DNA of 30,935 nucleotides from Patescibacteria group bacterium (GCA_018896765.1 JAHILZ010000072.1:1-30935), one strand, 5' to 3'; numbered from the stretch's first letter, positions 15,578 to 22,766 are shown. Numbers and translations are program-made. Notes: generated by a model not told the origin, from the letters alone.

Positions 15578-15745
15578 TGTCCTGATTTTTATACCGTACT
15601 ATAGGCGGTATATGCTCACTACAATAGTGAGAAAAAGTGAGCAATCGGGATCCCGTTCGCAACAAGGGGGCCTAAAAAAGGCAAGAGGGTTGCAGACTAG
15701 CCCAGGTGAGTTAGGAATAATCTAACAAATGGACCTGGGTTTTTA
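15578..15745 (+). ncRNA. Candidate structured non-coding RNA of unknown class
   Basis: The stretch contains hairpins in series. H1: ATACCG/CGGTAT (15591-15611). H2: CTCACTA-caa-TAGTGAG (15615-15631), competing with GCTCACT/AGTGAGC (15614-15642). H3: palindrome CGGGATCCCG (15646-15655). H4: GCAAC/GTTGC (15659-15693) enclosing GCCT/AGGC, with a symmetric 6x6 purine internal loop (AAGGGG against AAGAGG). H5: CCCAGGT/ACCTGGG (15701-15739) enclosing GTTAG/CTAAC, then TTTTT. H5 with the T-run is a strong intrinsic terminator. There is no ORF in it. It does not match the signatures I know for tRNA, SRP, RNase P, tmRNA, 6S or common riboswitches. It may be a free RNA or an upstream regulatory RNA of the LexA-like gene. 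Confidence 0.5.
15701..15745 (+). terminator. Intrinsic terminator ending the structured RNA
   Basis: CCCAGGT pairs with ACCTGGG (7 bp) around an inner GTTAG/CTAAC stem, followed by five T. It separates the RNA from the promoter of the LexA-like gene. Confidence 0.7.
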
Positions 15746-15767
15746 ATATTCAAAAATAAAGCCCTTT

Positions 15768-15809
15768 GTCAATACTTTGACGTTTTGCTAAACACTTGAC
15801 AAGAGTCAA
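15768..15809 (+). promoter_or_regulatory. Two operator-like dyads (GTCAA-N4-TTGAC and TTGAC-N4-GTCAA)
   Basis: GTCAATACTTTGAC (15768-15781) and TTGACAAGAGTCAA (15796-15809) are 14-bp dyads of the same five-base half-site in opposite order, 28 bp apart centre to centre. The second covers the -35 box of the next gene, as expected of a self-repressing site. Confidence 0.55.
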
Positions 15810-15824
15810 ATTAAAAGATATACT
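15796..15824 (+). promoter_or_regulatory. Promoter of the LexA-like gene
   Basis: A consensus TTGACA (15796-15801), exactly 17 bp, then TATACT (15819-15824). Transcription would start near 15831, only 20 nt before the ATG, and no Shine-Dalgarno is visible. Confidence 0.8.
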
Positions 15825-15850
15825 TGATAATATAAATTTTTACAATAAAT

Positions 15851-16483
15851 ATGCACTATATCCAACAAAAAATTTTAGGCTTTGCCGATAATTTAAATCT
15901 GAAAAGAGACGGCTTGAGACAAATCGGCAGATTGGTGGGCGAATTCCATCCTTTTAAAATTTCTTACCATTTAAAAAAACTGGAGAAAAATGGATTTATT
16001 AAAATTGATAAAAAAACCGGAGCGATCAAGCGCATAAAAAATGAAGAGCCGCAAAAAGGGCTATTTTTAGCTATTCCTGTTTTGGGGTCGGCAAACTGCG
16101 GCGAGGCAAATATTTTTGCGGAAGAAAATTTAGAGGGTTATATAAAAGTATCAAGAAATATCATAAAAACGGGCGATGGCTTCCTGGCAATCAGGGCTTC
16201 CGGCAATTCAATGAACAAAGCCAGTGTTAACGGACAAAATATCGAAAACGGCGATTATGTGATCGTAGACACAAAAAAACAATCGGATACGGGTGATTAT
16301 GTATTGGCAATTATCGATAACTGCGCCAATATCAAAAAAATACTCCTAAATTCAAAAAACAAAATAATCTCTTTGATTTCCGAATCAACCGAAAATCATC
16401 CGGCTATTTTTATCCATGAAAACGACAAATTTCTGATAAACGGTGTGGTGAAATATGTGATCAAAAAACCGGTTGTAAATTAG
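15851..16483 (+). CDS. LexA-like S24 autocleaving repressor
   Basis: A 210-residue protein with a winged-helix DNA-binding N-terminus (LRQIGRLVGEFHPFKISYHL then KKLEKNGFIKID, residues 22-53, very like LexA) and an S24 peptidase domain (about 74-205). The expected scissile bond is Cys83-Gly84 in VLGSANCGEANIF. The nucleophile is Ser120 in ASGNSMNKA, and the general base is Lys162 in DNCANIKKI. The Ser-Lys distance is slightly longer than in LexA because of a small insertion (ASVNGQN). It is expected to repress genes until RecA-triggered self-cleavage. It may be the SOS LexA itself or an island-specific regulator; two dyads at its own promoter suggest autoregulation. It opens the plus-strand island, 190 bp before the first restriction-modification gene. 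Confidence 0.85.
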   Translation: MHYIQQKILGFADNLNLKRDGLRQIGRLVGEFHPFKISYHLKKLEKNGFIKIDKKTGAIKRIKNEEPQKGLFLAIPVLGSANCGEANIFAEENLEGYIKVSRNIIKTGDGFLAIRASGNSMNKASVNGQNIENGDYVIVDTKKQSDTGDYVLAIIDNCANIKKILLNSKNKIISLISESTENHPAIFIHENDKFLINGVVKYVIKKPVVN

Positions 16484-16499
16484 GCCTCGCGGCGCATAC

Positions 16500-16571
16500 G
16501 CCAAGCGAATTAATAATTTTTATTGCATAGGGCTTGCTTTTAATGCGCCAAAAATTATTAATCCGCTTGGC
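16500..16571. repeat. 72-bp inverted repeat with 22-bp arms (21/22)
   Basis: The left arm (16500-16521, starting GCCAAGCGAATTAATAA) and right arm (16550-16571, ending TTATTAATCCGCTTGGC) match at 21 of 22 positions. Inside, a symmetric 3x3 mismatch is followed by GCAT/ATGC pairing (16525-16528 and 16543-16546) and a 14-nt loop. No T-run follows, so it is not a typical terminator. It lies between the LexA-like gene and the first restriction-modification gene. Confidence 0.9.
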
Positions 16572-16634
16572 TGCTAACGGCAATATTGAAATTCCTTAAC
16601 GATAAATTAAAAAATGCCAAAATCTTTTAAAAAT

Positions 16635-16642
16635 GCTATAAT
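16635..16642 (+). promoter_or_regulatory. Extended -10 promoter of the first RM gene
   Basis: The local sequence TAAAAATGCTATAATATG contains TATAAT at 16637-16642, TG one base upstream (extended -10), and no clear -35. Predicted start near 16649 gives a leader of about 24 nt without Shine-Dalgarno. The same element precedes the second system at 19696-19710. Confidence 0.65.
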
Positions 16643-16672
16643 ATGATTATCTTTCATTATCTATAAAATAAT

Positions 16673-18655
16673 ATGACAAATTTAAGAAAAAACGAAGCGA
16701 AAACAGATATTAATCTATTTAATTTTATTAAAAAGAATAGATTGTATACAAACGAATGGAATGTCAAAAAGCAAGATAATGGATATATTCAAGAAATTTT
16801 GGATAAAACAAGCAAAAAAGAAACCGGAGAGCACGGCTATCCGGACTTGATTTATGTCAATGAAACCAAAAAGCTATTGATTTTAATCGAAAATAAAGAT
16901 CAAATAAAAAATCATATTTCGAAAAACGGAGACAATCCCGTTGATTTTGCGATTGATGGAATAAAACATTATTTATCTTTTTTTACAAACGAAAAACTGG
17001 ATAAAGAAAAAGAAACGATCAAAAAATATTTTAAAAATTGGAAAATAATCGGCATTGCTTTTTCCGGAGATATTAACGATGAATATAATCATAGACTTGA
17101 TACCTTTATCATTGAAAACGATTTAATCCAAAATATAGGCAAAAACGAAATTTTGGACGAAGAAGATTATTTGGCTTTTTTTGAAAATATCGACTTAGAA
17201 AAAATAGCCAATGATATCTCAAAATCTTCAAGTGAAATCAATAGGCTGTTAAGAAACTTGGATTCTCAAAAAAGACCTATACTTTTAAGCGCTCTGATGA
17301 TTTGTTTATATCCAAAAGATAGCGGAGCGGATTTTAAAAATAGCTACAGCTCGTGGAATGCACAGACAATTATCAGAAATATACCTTCAACAATAAGCGA
17401 TATTTTGGAAAGCGAAAAAATCGATAAAAATAAAATAGAAGTCCTGACAAATGAACTGACTTTTATTAAAACCGACAATGACTTGAATTCCACCGATATT
17501 TTAAAAAATATTTTGAAAGAACTTGAGGAAAAAGTGATACCTCTGTTTGACAAGAAAACTTCCTACGATATTATAGGAAAATTTTATGAAGAGTTTTTAA
17601 GATACGCGGGGATAACAAATGTAAAAAAAGGCATTGTCTTGACTCCAAACCACATTACCACTTTATTTACAGAGCTAATTGACATAAAAACAAATGATGT
17701 GATTTTCGATCCGGCCTGCGGAACCGGAGCGTTTTTAATCGCCGGAATGAACAAACTTGTCAATGAAATTGAAAAATCAAATTTATCGGATAAAAAAGAA
17801 AGAATCAAAAACATAAAAACCAAACAACTCATCGGATTTGAAAAAAATAGCACAATGTATTCGCTGGCGATTTCCAATATGCTTTTTAGGGGCGACGGAA
17901 AATCACAAATTTTCAATGAAGATTTTTTTTCAAATGAAACAAGTAATATTTTAAACAAACTGCCGAATAAACCCACGATAGGATTTGTAAATCCTCCTTA
18001 CGGAGGAAAAGACAATAAATCAAACCCAACTAAAAAAGAAATTCAATTCTTGGAAAAAATGCTGGATAGTTGCAGCCGATATGGAATTATTATCGCCCCT
18101 CTTTCCGTATATTTTAAAGATGATGTCGACAGAAATAGAATTTTATCAAAACATACATTGAAATATGTTATCAATATGCCCGATGATTTATTTCAACCAA
18201 ACGCTTTTACACATACGGCCATAGCGGTTTTTGAAACAAATAAACCTCACAATACCGGCAAAGTCGTTTTTTACGACTTGAAGGATGATGGTTTTGTTTT
18301 ATCCAAGAATAAGGGGAGAACCGATGTCTTGAATAAGTGGAACGATATTAAAAAAGATTTATTAAAAAAACTTCATAATCCGAAAGATAACGAAGATTTT
18401 ACAAATCTGGTATACAAAGAAATAATCGGAAACGACGAATGGATAATTCAAGCTCACTCAAAAACAAATTATAATGATTTATCGGAAAAAACTTTCGAAA
18501 AAAGCGTCAGGGAGTATGTTATTTTTTCCACAAAACTGAAATTAAGCTTGATAGACAAAGATATCGATGAAATTGAATTGTTGGAAATTCTTAATAAAAA
18601 CAACATAAACGCAACCGAAACTTTAAACAATAATGGAAATGATTATGAATCTTAA
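16673..18655 (+). CDS. Type IIB/IIG restriction-modification protein (N-terminal nuclease plus N6-adenine methyltransferase), BcgI A-like
   Basis: A 660-residue bifunctional restriction-modification subunit. The N-terminal nuclease domain (about 1-200) has a PD-(D/E)xK site: GYPDLIYVN with Asp58, then LLILIENKD with Glu73-Asn-Lys75. A helical linker leads to an HsdM-type N6-adenine methyltransferase, with motif I DPACGTGAF from residue 346 (S-adenosylmethionine) and motif IV NPPY at 440 (target adenine). The C-terminal region (from about 560) should contact the specificity subunit. Size and partner match BcgI-type enzymes (RM about 640 residues plus S about 340), which cut on both sides of their site. 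The next gene, a specificity subunit, overlaps its 3' end. The gene is strongly AT-rich compared with region 1, suggesting transfer. It has a short leader with an extended -10 promoter. Confidence 0.85.
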   Translation: MTNLRKNEAKTDINLFNFIKKNRLYTNEWNVKKQDNGYIQEILDKTSKKETGEHGYPDLIYVNETKKLLILIENKDQIKNHISKNGDNPVDFAIDGIKHYLSFFTNEKLDKEKETIKKYFKNWKIIGIAFSGDINDEYNHRLDTFIIENDLIQNIGKNEILDEEDYLAFFENIDLEKIANDISKSSSEINRLLRNLDSQKRPILLSALMICLYPKDSGADFKNSYSSWNAQTIIRNIPSTISDILESEKIDKNKIEVLTNELTFIKTDNDLNSTDILKNILKELEEKVIPLFDKKTSYDIIGKFYEEFLRYAGITNVKKGIVLTPNHITTLFTELIDIKTNDVIFDPACGTGAFLIAGMNKLVNEIEKSNLSDKKERIKNIKTKQLIGFEKNSTMYSLAISNMLFRGDGKSQIFNEDFFSNETSNILNKLPNKPTIGFVNPPYGGKDNKSNPTKKEIQFLEKMLDSCSRYGIIIAPLSVYFKDDVDRNRILSKHTLKYVINMPDDLFQPNAFTHTAIAVFETNKPHNTGKVVFYDLKDDGFVLSKNKGRTDVLNKWNDIKKDLLKKLHNPKDNEDFTNLVYKEIIGNDEWIIQAHSKTNYNDLSEKTFEKSVREYVIFSTKLKLSLIDKDIDEIELLEILNKNNINATETLNNNGNDYES

Positions 18656-19673
18656 TAAAAATAATTGGCAAGAATTTAATTTTGATGATGTTTTTGACAT
18701 ATTAAGGGGAAAAAGATTGGTAAATTTGGATCAAATTACCGGAAATATCGCCTATATTTCTTCAAGCAAAAAAAATAACGGAGTTGACAATTATATTCTT
18801 CCGCCCGATTTTATGAAAATATACAAAAATGCGTTAACGCTAAATAATAGCGGCAGCGTCGGTTATTGTTTTTATCACCCTTATGAATTCGTCGCTTCCG
18901 ATCATTGCACGGTAATCCAAATAAAAGACAAAAGAATAAAACTAACTAATTACATTTCATTATTTCTTAAACCGATTATTGAATTAATGAAAAGCAAATA
19001 TAACTTCGCCCGAGAAATAAACAACGAAAGACTGAAAAAAGAAAAAATCTTACTCCCGACGACAAGCGATAAACTTCCCGATTGGAAATTTATGGAAAAT
19101 TATATTAAAAATTTAGCAAAAAAAATAAAATACGATAAAAAAATCACTAAAAACAAACTTATTAAAAATACAATAAAATTTACATCTAAAAACTGGAAAG
19201 AATTTAAAATTAAAGATCTTTTTATCATTCAAAAAGGGGAAAGATTAACAGTAATAGACAGAATGTTTGGAGACACGCCTCTTTTAACGGCATCGTCAGT
19301 TAATAATGGAATATCTTGTTTTATCGATTACGAATTTTTTAAAAATAAAAAAATAATTTTCGAAAATAAAATAACCGTTGATATGTTTTGCAATATTTTT
19401 TATCAAGAATTTAAATATTTCAGCGATGATAATATTCACACTTTATTATTTAAAAACAAATCATACGAAAAATATTATGAAAATAAATATGTTAATTTAT
19501 TTCTGGTTTCGATTTTAAAACAATTGTCAAGAAAGTATGATTATGGCAGACAAGTAAGATTAAAAAGATTCGAGGAAGAAGTTATCAGCCTGCCGATTAC
19601 CGATAAAAACGAACCGGATTTTGAATTTATGGAAAATTACATTAAATCGTTGAATTATTCTCAAAATTTATAA
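18633..19673 (+). CDS. Specificity subunit (HsdS/BcgI B-like) with two target-recognition domains
   Basis: A 346-residue DNA-recognition subunit built of two half-repeats. TRD1 starts with NWQEFNFDDVFDILRGKR and includes YISSSKKNNGVDNYI. TRD2 starts at about residue 183 with NWKEFKIKDLFIIQKGER and includes LTASSVNNGISCFIDY. Each half ends with the same spacer-helix pattern, PDWKFMENYIKNL and PDFEFMENYIKSLNYS. Two TRDs predict a bipartite asymmetric target. The reading frame overlaps the end of the RM gene, so the two are translationally coupled. Met1 (18633) is given, but the Met at 18645 (MNLNKNNW) has GGAA 7-8 nt upstream and better matches the start of TRDs. The sequence is strongly AT-rich, like the RM gene. 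Confidence 0.82.
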   Translation: MEMIMNLNKNNWQEFNFDDVFDILRGKRLVNLDQITGNIAYISSSKKNNGVDNYILPPDFMKIYKNALTLNNSGSVGYCFYHPYEFVASDHCTVIQIKDKRIKLTNYISLFLKPIIELMKSKYNFAREINNERLKKEKILLPTTSDKLPDWKFMENYIKNLAKKIKYDKKITKNKLIKNTIKFTSKNWKEFKIKDLFIIQKGERLTVIDRMFGDTPLLTASSVNNGISCFIDYEFFKNKKIIFENKITVDMFCNIFYQEFKYFSDDNIHTLLFKNKSYEKYYENKYVNLFLVSILKQLSRKYDYGRQVRLKRFEEEVISLPITDKNEPDFEFMENYIKSLNYSQNL

Positions 19674-19680
19674 TTTTTAC

Positions 19681-19709
19681 CGATAAAATATCGTAAAAAT
19701 GTTATAATA
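19681..19709 (+). promoter_or_regulatory. Promoter of the second RM gene with CGATA-AAA-TATCG dyad
   Basis: A 13-bp dyad CGATAAAATATCG (19681-19693) is followed by TAAAAATGTTATAATATA. This has TATAAT (19703-19708) with an upstream TGT, closely matching the first system's promoter. A second TATAAT at 19714-19719 is also possible. The dyad is operator-like. Confidence 0.6.
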
Positions 19710-19729
19710 TAGATATAATCAAATTTTAT

Positions 19730-22084
19730 ATGAACGAAAGAAAAACGGAAAACATAATCAGAAACAAACTAAGAATTCTTGGTTATTTTGATAATCAAGA
19801 AATTTTGGTGGAAGAACAAAAAAGCGATAATGGAATTATAAATAACCTCTTGTCCAAGGCCAGCAAATCTGGCGCCGGCGCCGGCTATCCGGAGTTCATA
19901 ATAAGAAAAAATAATTCGGATGTGATTATTATTATTGAATGCAAAGCAAGCGTTAAAAATCATGAAAGTGATAAAAAAAATCTGCCAAAAGATTTCGCCG
20001 TTGACGGCGCTTTGCATTATGCCTCTTTTTTAAAAAATAAGTTTCATATTGTTGCTATAGCTATTAGCGGTGAAAGCGAAAATAATTTAAAATTATCCGT
20101 CTTTCAATGGAATAAAAATGAAAAAAGATTTTTTCCAAAAAAATATAGCAATATCAATTCATATGACGATTTCTATTCTTTGTTCCATGCAAATGATAAT
20201 GTTATTTTAAGCGAAGCGGAATTATTGTCTTACGCAAAAAATCTTCATGACGAAATGAGGGATGAAGCGAAATTAAAAGAAGCTGAAAAACCGCTCTTGG
20301 TAGGCGCGCTACTGCTTGCTTTGGACAACGGGGATTTTACAAAAGAATATCCCGCAATAACTAATCCCAAAAAACTCGCCTTAAGAATAATTGAAGCCAT
20401 AAAAGATGGATTATTAAATGCGAATATTCCACTCAATAAAATTGAAACTCTGGAAAGAGAATTTGGTTTTATTTCAACTCACACCTATTTAACCAAAGGA
20501 AAAATTGACAAAGAAAATCCGTCTCACAATAACAATACGCTTCATAAGTTTTTAATTGATATTCATCAAAAAGTTTATCCTTTTATAAAGAAAACAAACA
20601 ATATTGATTTAATCGGTCAATTTTATTCCGAATTTTTAAGATATTCCGGCGGCGACGGAAAAGGATTGGGGATAGTTTTAACGCCAACGCATATTACGGA
20701 TTTGTTTTGCGAATTGGCGGAAGTAAATAAAAATTCAAAAGTTATTGATATTTGCGCCGGAACCGGCGGTTTTTTAATCTCAGCGATGGAATATATGTTA
20801 AGCGGCGATCCGACAGTTTCTGAGATTGATAATATTTACAAAAATAATTTAGTCGGCGTAGAAACCCAAACAAATATGTTTGCTTTGGCTTGCGCGAATA
20901 TGATTATTCGAGGCGATGGCAAAACAAATCTTATACAAAAAAATTGTTTTAATATGGACGCTGCGGAATTAAAAAAATATAATTGCAATATTGGGATGAT
21001 AAATCCTCCTTATTCGCAAAAAAAAGAAGGCGAAGAGGAATTGTCGTTTGTAAAAAAAATGCTTAATATTTTAACCGTCGGCGGCACAGGTATTGCAATT
21101 ATTCCTCAGTCTTGCGTAATGCTATCTAATAAACAAAATAATGCCATAAAGCAAGATATTTTAAAACACCATACACTGAAAGCGGTAATGAGTATGCCTG
21201 ATGAATTATTTGGCGATGGCGCAAGCGCGGTTACCTGCGTTGTTGTTTTTGAAGCGCATAAACCGCATAACCCGAATAAAAGTTCTTGGTTTGGTTATTT
21301 TAAAAACGACGGATTTGAAAAAATCAGAAATAAAGGCAGAATTGATTATAAAAAATTATATAAAAATAAAATAAAAAAAGAATGGCTATATTTATATTTT
21401 AACAGAACTGAAAAACTTGGTTTCTCCGTGCTAAAAAATGTTTCGGAAAAAGACGAATGGCTGGTGGAATCCTATATGAAAACCGATTACGGCACACTGA
21501 CAAAAAATTTATTTGAAAACTCCATTAAAGAATATATTACATATAGATTTTATAATAATTTAGCAAAATTAGTATCTGTAAAACCAAAAAATTCCGCGGA
21601 AATGAAATTCGACGCCAAAAAATGGAAAACATTCACAATCGATAAGTTATTTGATGTGACGGGAAGCAAGACTACGCCAAAAAGAAATTTGCAAGAAATT
21701 GGAAAAGGAATTTATCCTTATATCACCACCTCATCGATAAATAACGGGGTTGAAGGATTTTACGATTATTATACGGACGAAGGAAATATTTTAATTATTG
21801 ATTCTGCCGTAAAAGGCGTTTGTTCATATCAATCACAAAAATTTTCCGCCAGCGATCATGTGGAAAAACTAATTCCTAGGTTTAAATTAAATCCATATTT
21901 GGCAATGTTTTTCGTGACATTAATAAATCTTGAACAATACAGATATTCATATGGAAGAAAATTTAATCAAACCAGAATAATAGAAACTGAAATTATGTTA
22001 CCAGCGGACATACACGGCAATCCCGATTTTAAATTTATGGAAGATTATATTAAATCACTGCAATACAGCGATAGTATTCTTTGA
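19730..22084 (+). CDS. Type IIG RMS fusion: nuclease, N6-adenine methyltransferase and one target-recognition domain
   Basis: A 784-residue single-chain restriction-modification enzyme. The N-terminal nuclease has GYPEFIIRK with Glu55 at the PD position and IIIIECKA with Glu70-Cys-Lys72, the same spacing as the neighbouring RM protein. The methyltransferase has motif I DICAGTGGF from residue 340 and motif IV NPPY from 425. From about residue 625 there is one TRD: KKWKTFTIDKLFDVTGSK, YITTSSINNGVEGFYDYY, FSASDHVEKL, and the spacer helix PDFKFMEDYIKSLQYS. It is a paralogue of the RM+S pair just upstream, with the S part fused and only one TRD. It therefore probably recognises a short asymmetric site or dimerises for a palindrome. 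It ends in TGA. The gene is AT-rich. Confidence 0.85.
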   Translation: MNERKTENIIRNKLRILGYFDNQEILVEEQKSDNGIINNLLSKASKSGAGAGYPEFIIRKNNSDVIIIIECKASVKNHESDKKNLPKDFAVDGALHYASFLKNKFHIVAIAISGESENNLKLSVFQWNKNEKRFFPKKYSNINSYDDFYSLFHANDNVILSEAELLSYAKNLHDEMRDEAKLKEAEKPLLVGALLLALDNGDFTKEYPAITNPKKLALRIIEAIKDGLLNANIPLNKIETLEREFGFISTHTYLTKGKIDKENPSHNNNTLHKFLIDIHQKVYPFIKKTNNIDLIGQFYSEFLRYSGGDGKGLGIVLTPTHITDLFCELAEVNKNSKVIDICAGTGGFLISAMEYMLSGDPTVSEIDNIYKNNLVGVETQTNMFALACANMIIRGDGKTNLIQKNCFNMDAAELKKYNCNIGMINPPYSQKKEGEEELSFVKKMLNILTVGGTGIAIIPQSCVMLSNKQNNAIKQDILKHHTLKAVMSMPDELFGDGASAVTCVVVFEAHKPHNPNKSSWFGYFKNDGFEKIRNKGRIDYKKLYKNKIKKEWLYLYFNRTEKLGFSVLKNVSEKDEWLVESYMKTDYGTLTKNLFENSIKEYITYRFYNNLAKLVSVKPKNSAEMKFDAKKWKTFTIDKLFDVTGSKTTPKRNLQEIGKGIYPYITTSSINNGVEGFYDYYTDEGNILIIDSAVKGVCSYQSQKFSASDHVEKLIPRFKLNPYLAMFFVTLINLEQYRYSYGRKFNQTRIIETEIMLPADIHGNPDFKFMEDYIKSLQYSDSIL

Positions 22085-22167
22085 AATTTTCGGTTTAATT
22101 GTAAAATGGACACAAAACGCAGGTTTTGATAAAAATATGCGCCAAGTGCGTAAGTCCTAAATAATAA

Positions 22168-22196
22168 AATAAAACCCTCTTTTGAAGGGTTTTATT
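22168..22196. terminator. Bidirectional intrinsic terminator
   Basis: AATAAAACCCT (22168-22178) and AGGGTTTTATT (22186-22196) form a perfect 11-bp stem with a 7-nt loop. Because of the A/T-rich stem ends it works in both directions. It closes the RM island and ends the zinc-ribbon gene, which converges from the minus strand. Confidence 0.85.
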
Positions 22197-22221
22197 AATT
22201 TGATATTTTTAAATATTCAAA

Positions 22222-22431
22222 TTAGAATCTTGACGGTCTTGAGTCTCGGAATTTTCTCATGCAATCTTTGCATCGGATCGAATCCAGTCTCGCCGGATCC
22301 GGATTGAACGGAAGCTGGGTGATCGGAGTGCCGCAATCTTTGCACTTGATGTTCATGTTAGCAACATCAAACATCTGCTTTTGGAAGCCGCCCTGATTAC
22401 CAGAGCCGCCGCCGAAATCTTGAAATGCCAT
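22222..22431 (-). CDS. Small zinc-ribbon protein
   Basis: A 69-residue protein with a Gly/Gln-rich N-terminus (FGGGSGNQGGFQKQ). Its compact zinc ribbon has CKDCG (Cys30, Cys33) and CKDCM (Cys54, Cys57) separated by TPITQLPFNPDPARLDSIR, with a basic tail RKFRDSRPSRF. Four cysteines with this spacing should bind one zinc. Small CxxC-CxxC proteins of this kind are common in CPR genomes with no assigned role; nucleic-acid or ribosome binding is a guess from the basic tail. It converges with the RM island. A strong promoter lies about 265 nt upstream, giving an unusually long structured leader, and an A/G-rich AAGAAAG stretch precedes the ATG. Confidence 0.75.
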   Translation of the reverse strand: MAFQDFGGGSGNQGGFQKQMFDVANMNIKCKDCGTPITQLPFNPDPARLDSIRCKDCMRKFRDSRPSRF

Positions 22432-22469
22432 ATGATTTTTTTCTTTCTTTTTTTTAAATTAAACGACCT

Positions 22470-22680
22470 TTCTTGCCCCGAGCGAACTCGAGGGGACTGA
22501 CTTTGATAGGCCACATACTTAGCTTAACCTTTAATATATTTAAAAAATTATATTTTTCGGGTCGCAAGATATTCACCCCGTATAAAATTTGCAAAAACTT
22601 AAAATTAAGATAGAAAATCTATAATAATATAAAATTTCTATTTAAAATTAAAAATGGATGTAAATTTTTGTTCGGGGTTT
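22470..22680 (-). promoter_or_regulatory. Long structured 5' leader of the zinc-ribbon gene
   Basis: About 265 nt separate the promoter from the ATG with no ORF. AT-rich stretches are interrupted by GC blocks that can pair in alternative ways (minus-strand reading). ACCCCG (about 22677-22672) pairs with CGGGGT (22580-22575), which can instead pair with the ACCCG block (22562-22557). The latter can also pair with TCGGGG in a UUCG-tetraloop hairpin (CGAG-UUCG-CUCG, 22492-22475 region). CGACC (22564 region) can also pair with GGTCG (22464 region). This suggests an RNA switch or autoregulatory leader, unproven. Confidence 0.4.
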
Positions 22681-22701
22681 AGAACCTATTAGTCTGATTA
22701 C

Positions 22702-22729
22702 ATTATACATTACGCGCGCAGAATGTCAA
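22702..22729 (-). promoter_or_regulatory. Promoter of the zinc-ribbon gene
   Basis: On the minus strand a consensus TTGACA (22729-22724), a 16-bp spacer and a consensus TATAAT (22707-22702). Both hexamers are perfect, so strong expression is expected. Confidence 0.75.
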
Positions 22730-22737
22730 ATTTTATT

Positions 22738-22766
22738 CCCCTCTTGAGAGGGGTTAGGGGTGTGTT
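22738..22766. repeat. Palindromic CCCCTC-TTGA-GAGGGG element with T-run
   Basis: CCCCTC (22738-22743) and GAGGGG (22748-22753) form a hairpin followed by TTAGGGGTGTG and eight T. The sequence is of a kind seen dispersed in many bacterial genomes. On the plus strand it resembles a terminator, but no plus-strand gene is near. Confidence 0.65.

Noticed and set aside
15560..15745. Group I intron or known riboswitch/SRP/RNase P RNA
   Set aside because: A GCAGACTAG string recalls a group I core and TAGATATTGTCC the S element, but their order is reversed and the P3-P9 layout is missing. No signature of the other classes was found.
16481..16580. Integron attC site
   Set aside because: A long imperfect palindrome suggested it, but the flanking R' (GTTRRRY) and R'' (RYYYAAC) core sites are not present in the right places and no integrase is seen.
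22261..22300. tRNA-like GGATCGAATCCAG string
   Set aside because: It is inside the zinc-ribbon coding region and lacks a cloverleaf. No tRNA or rRNA was found in the window.
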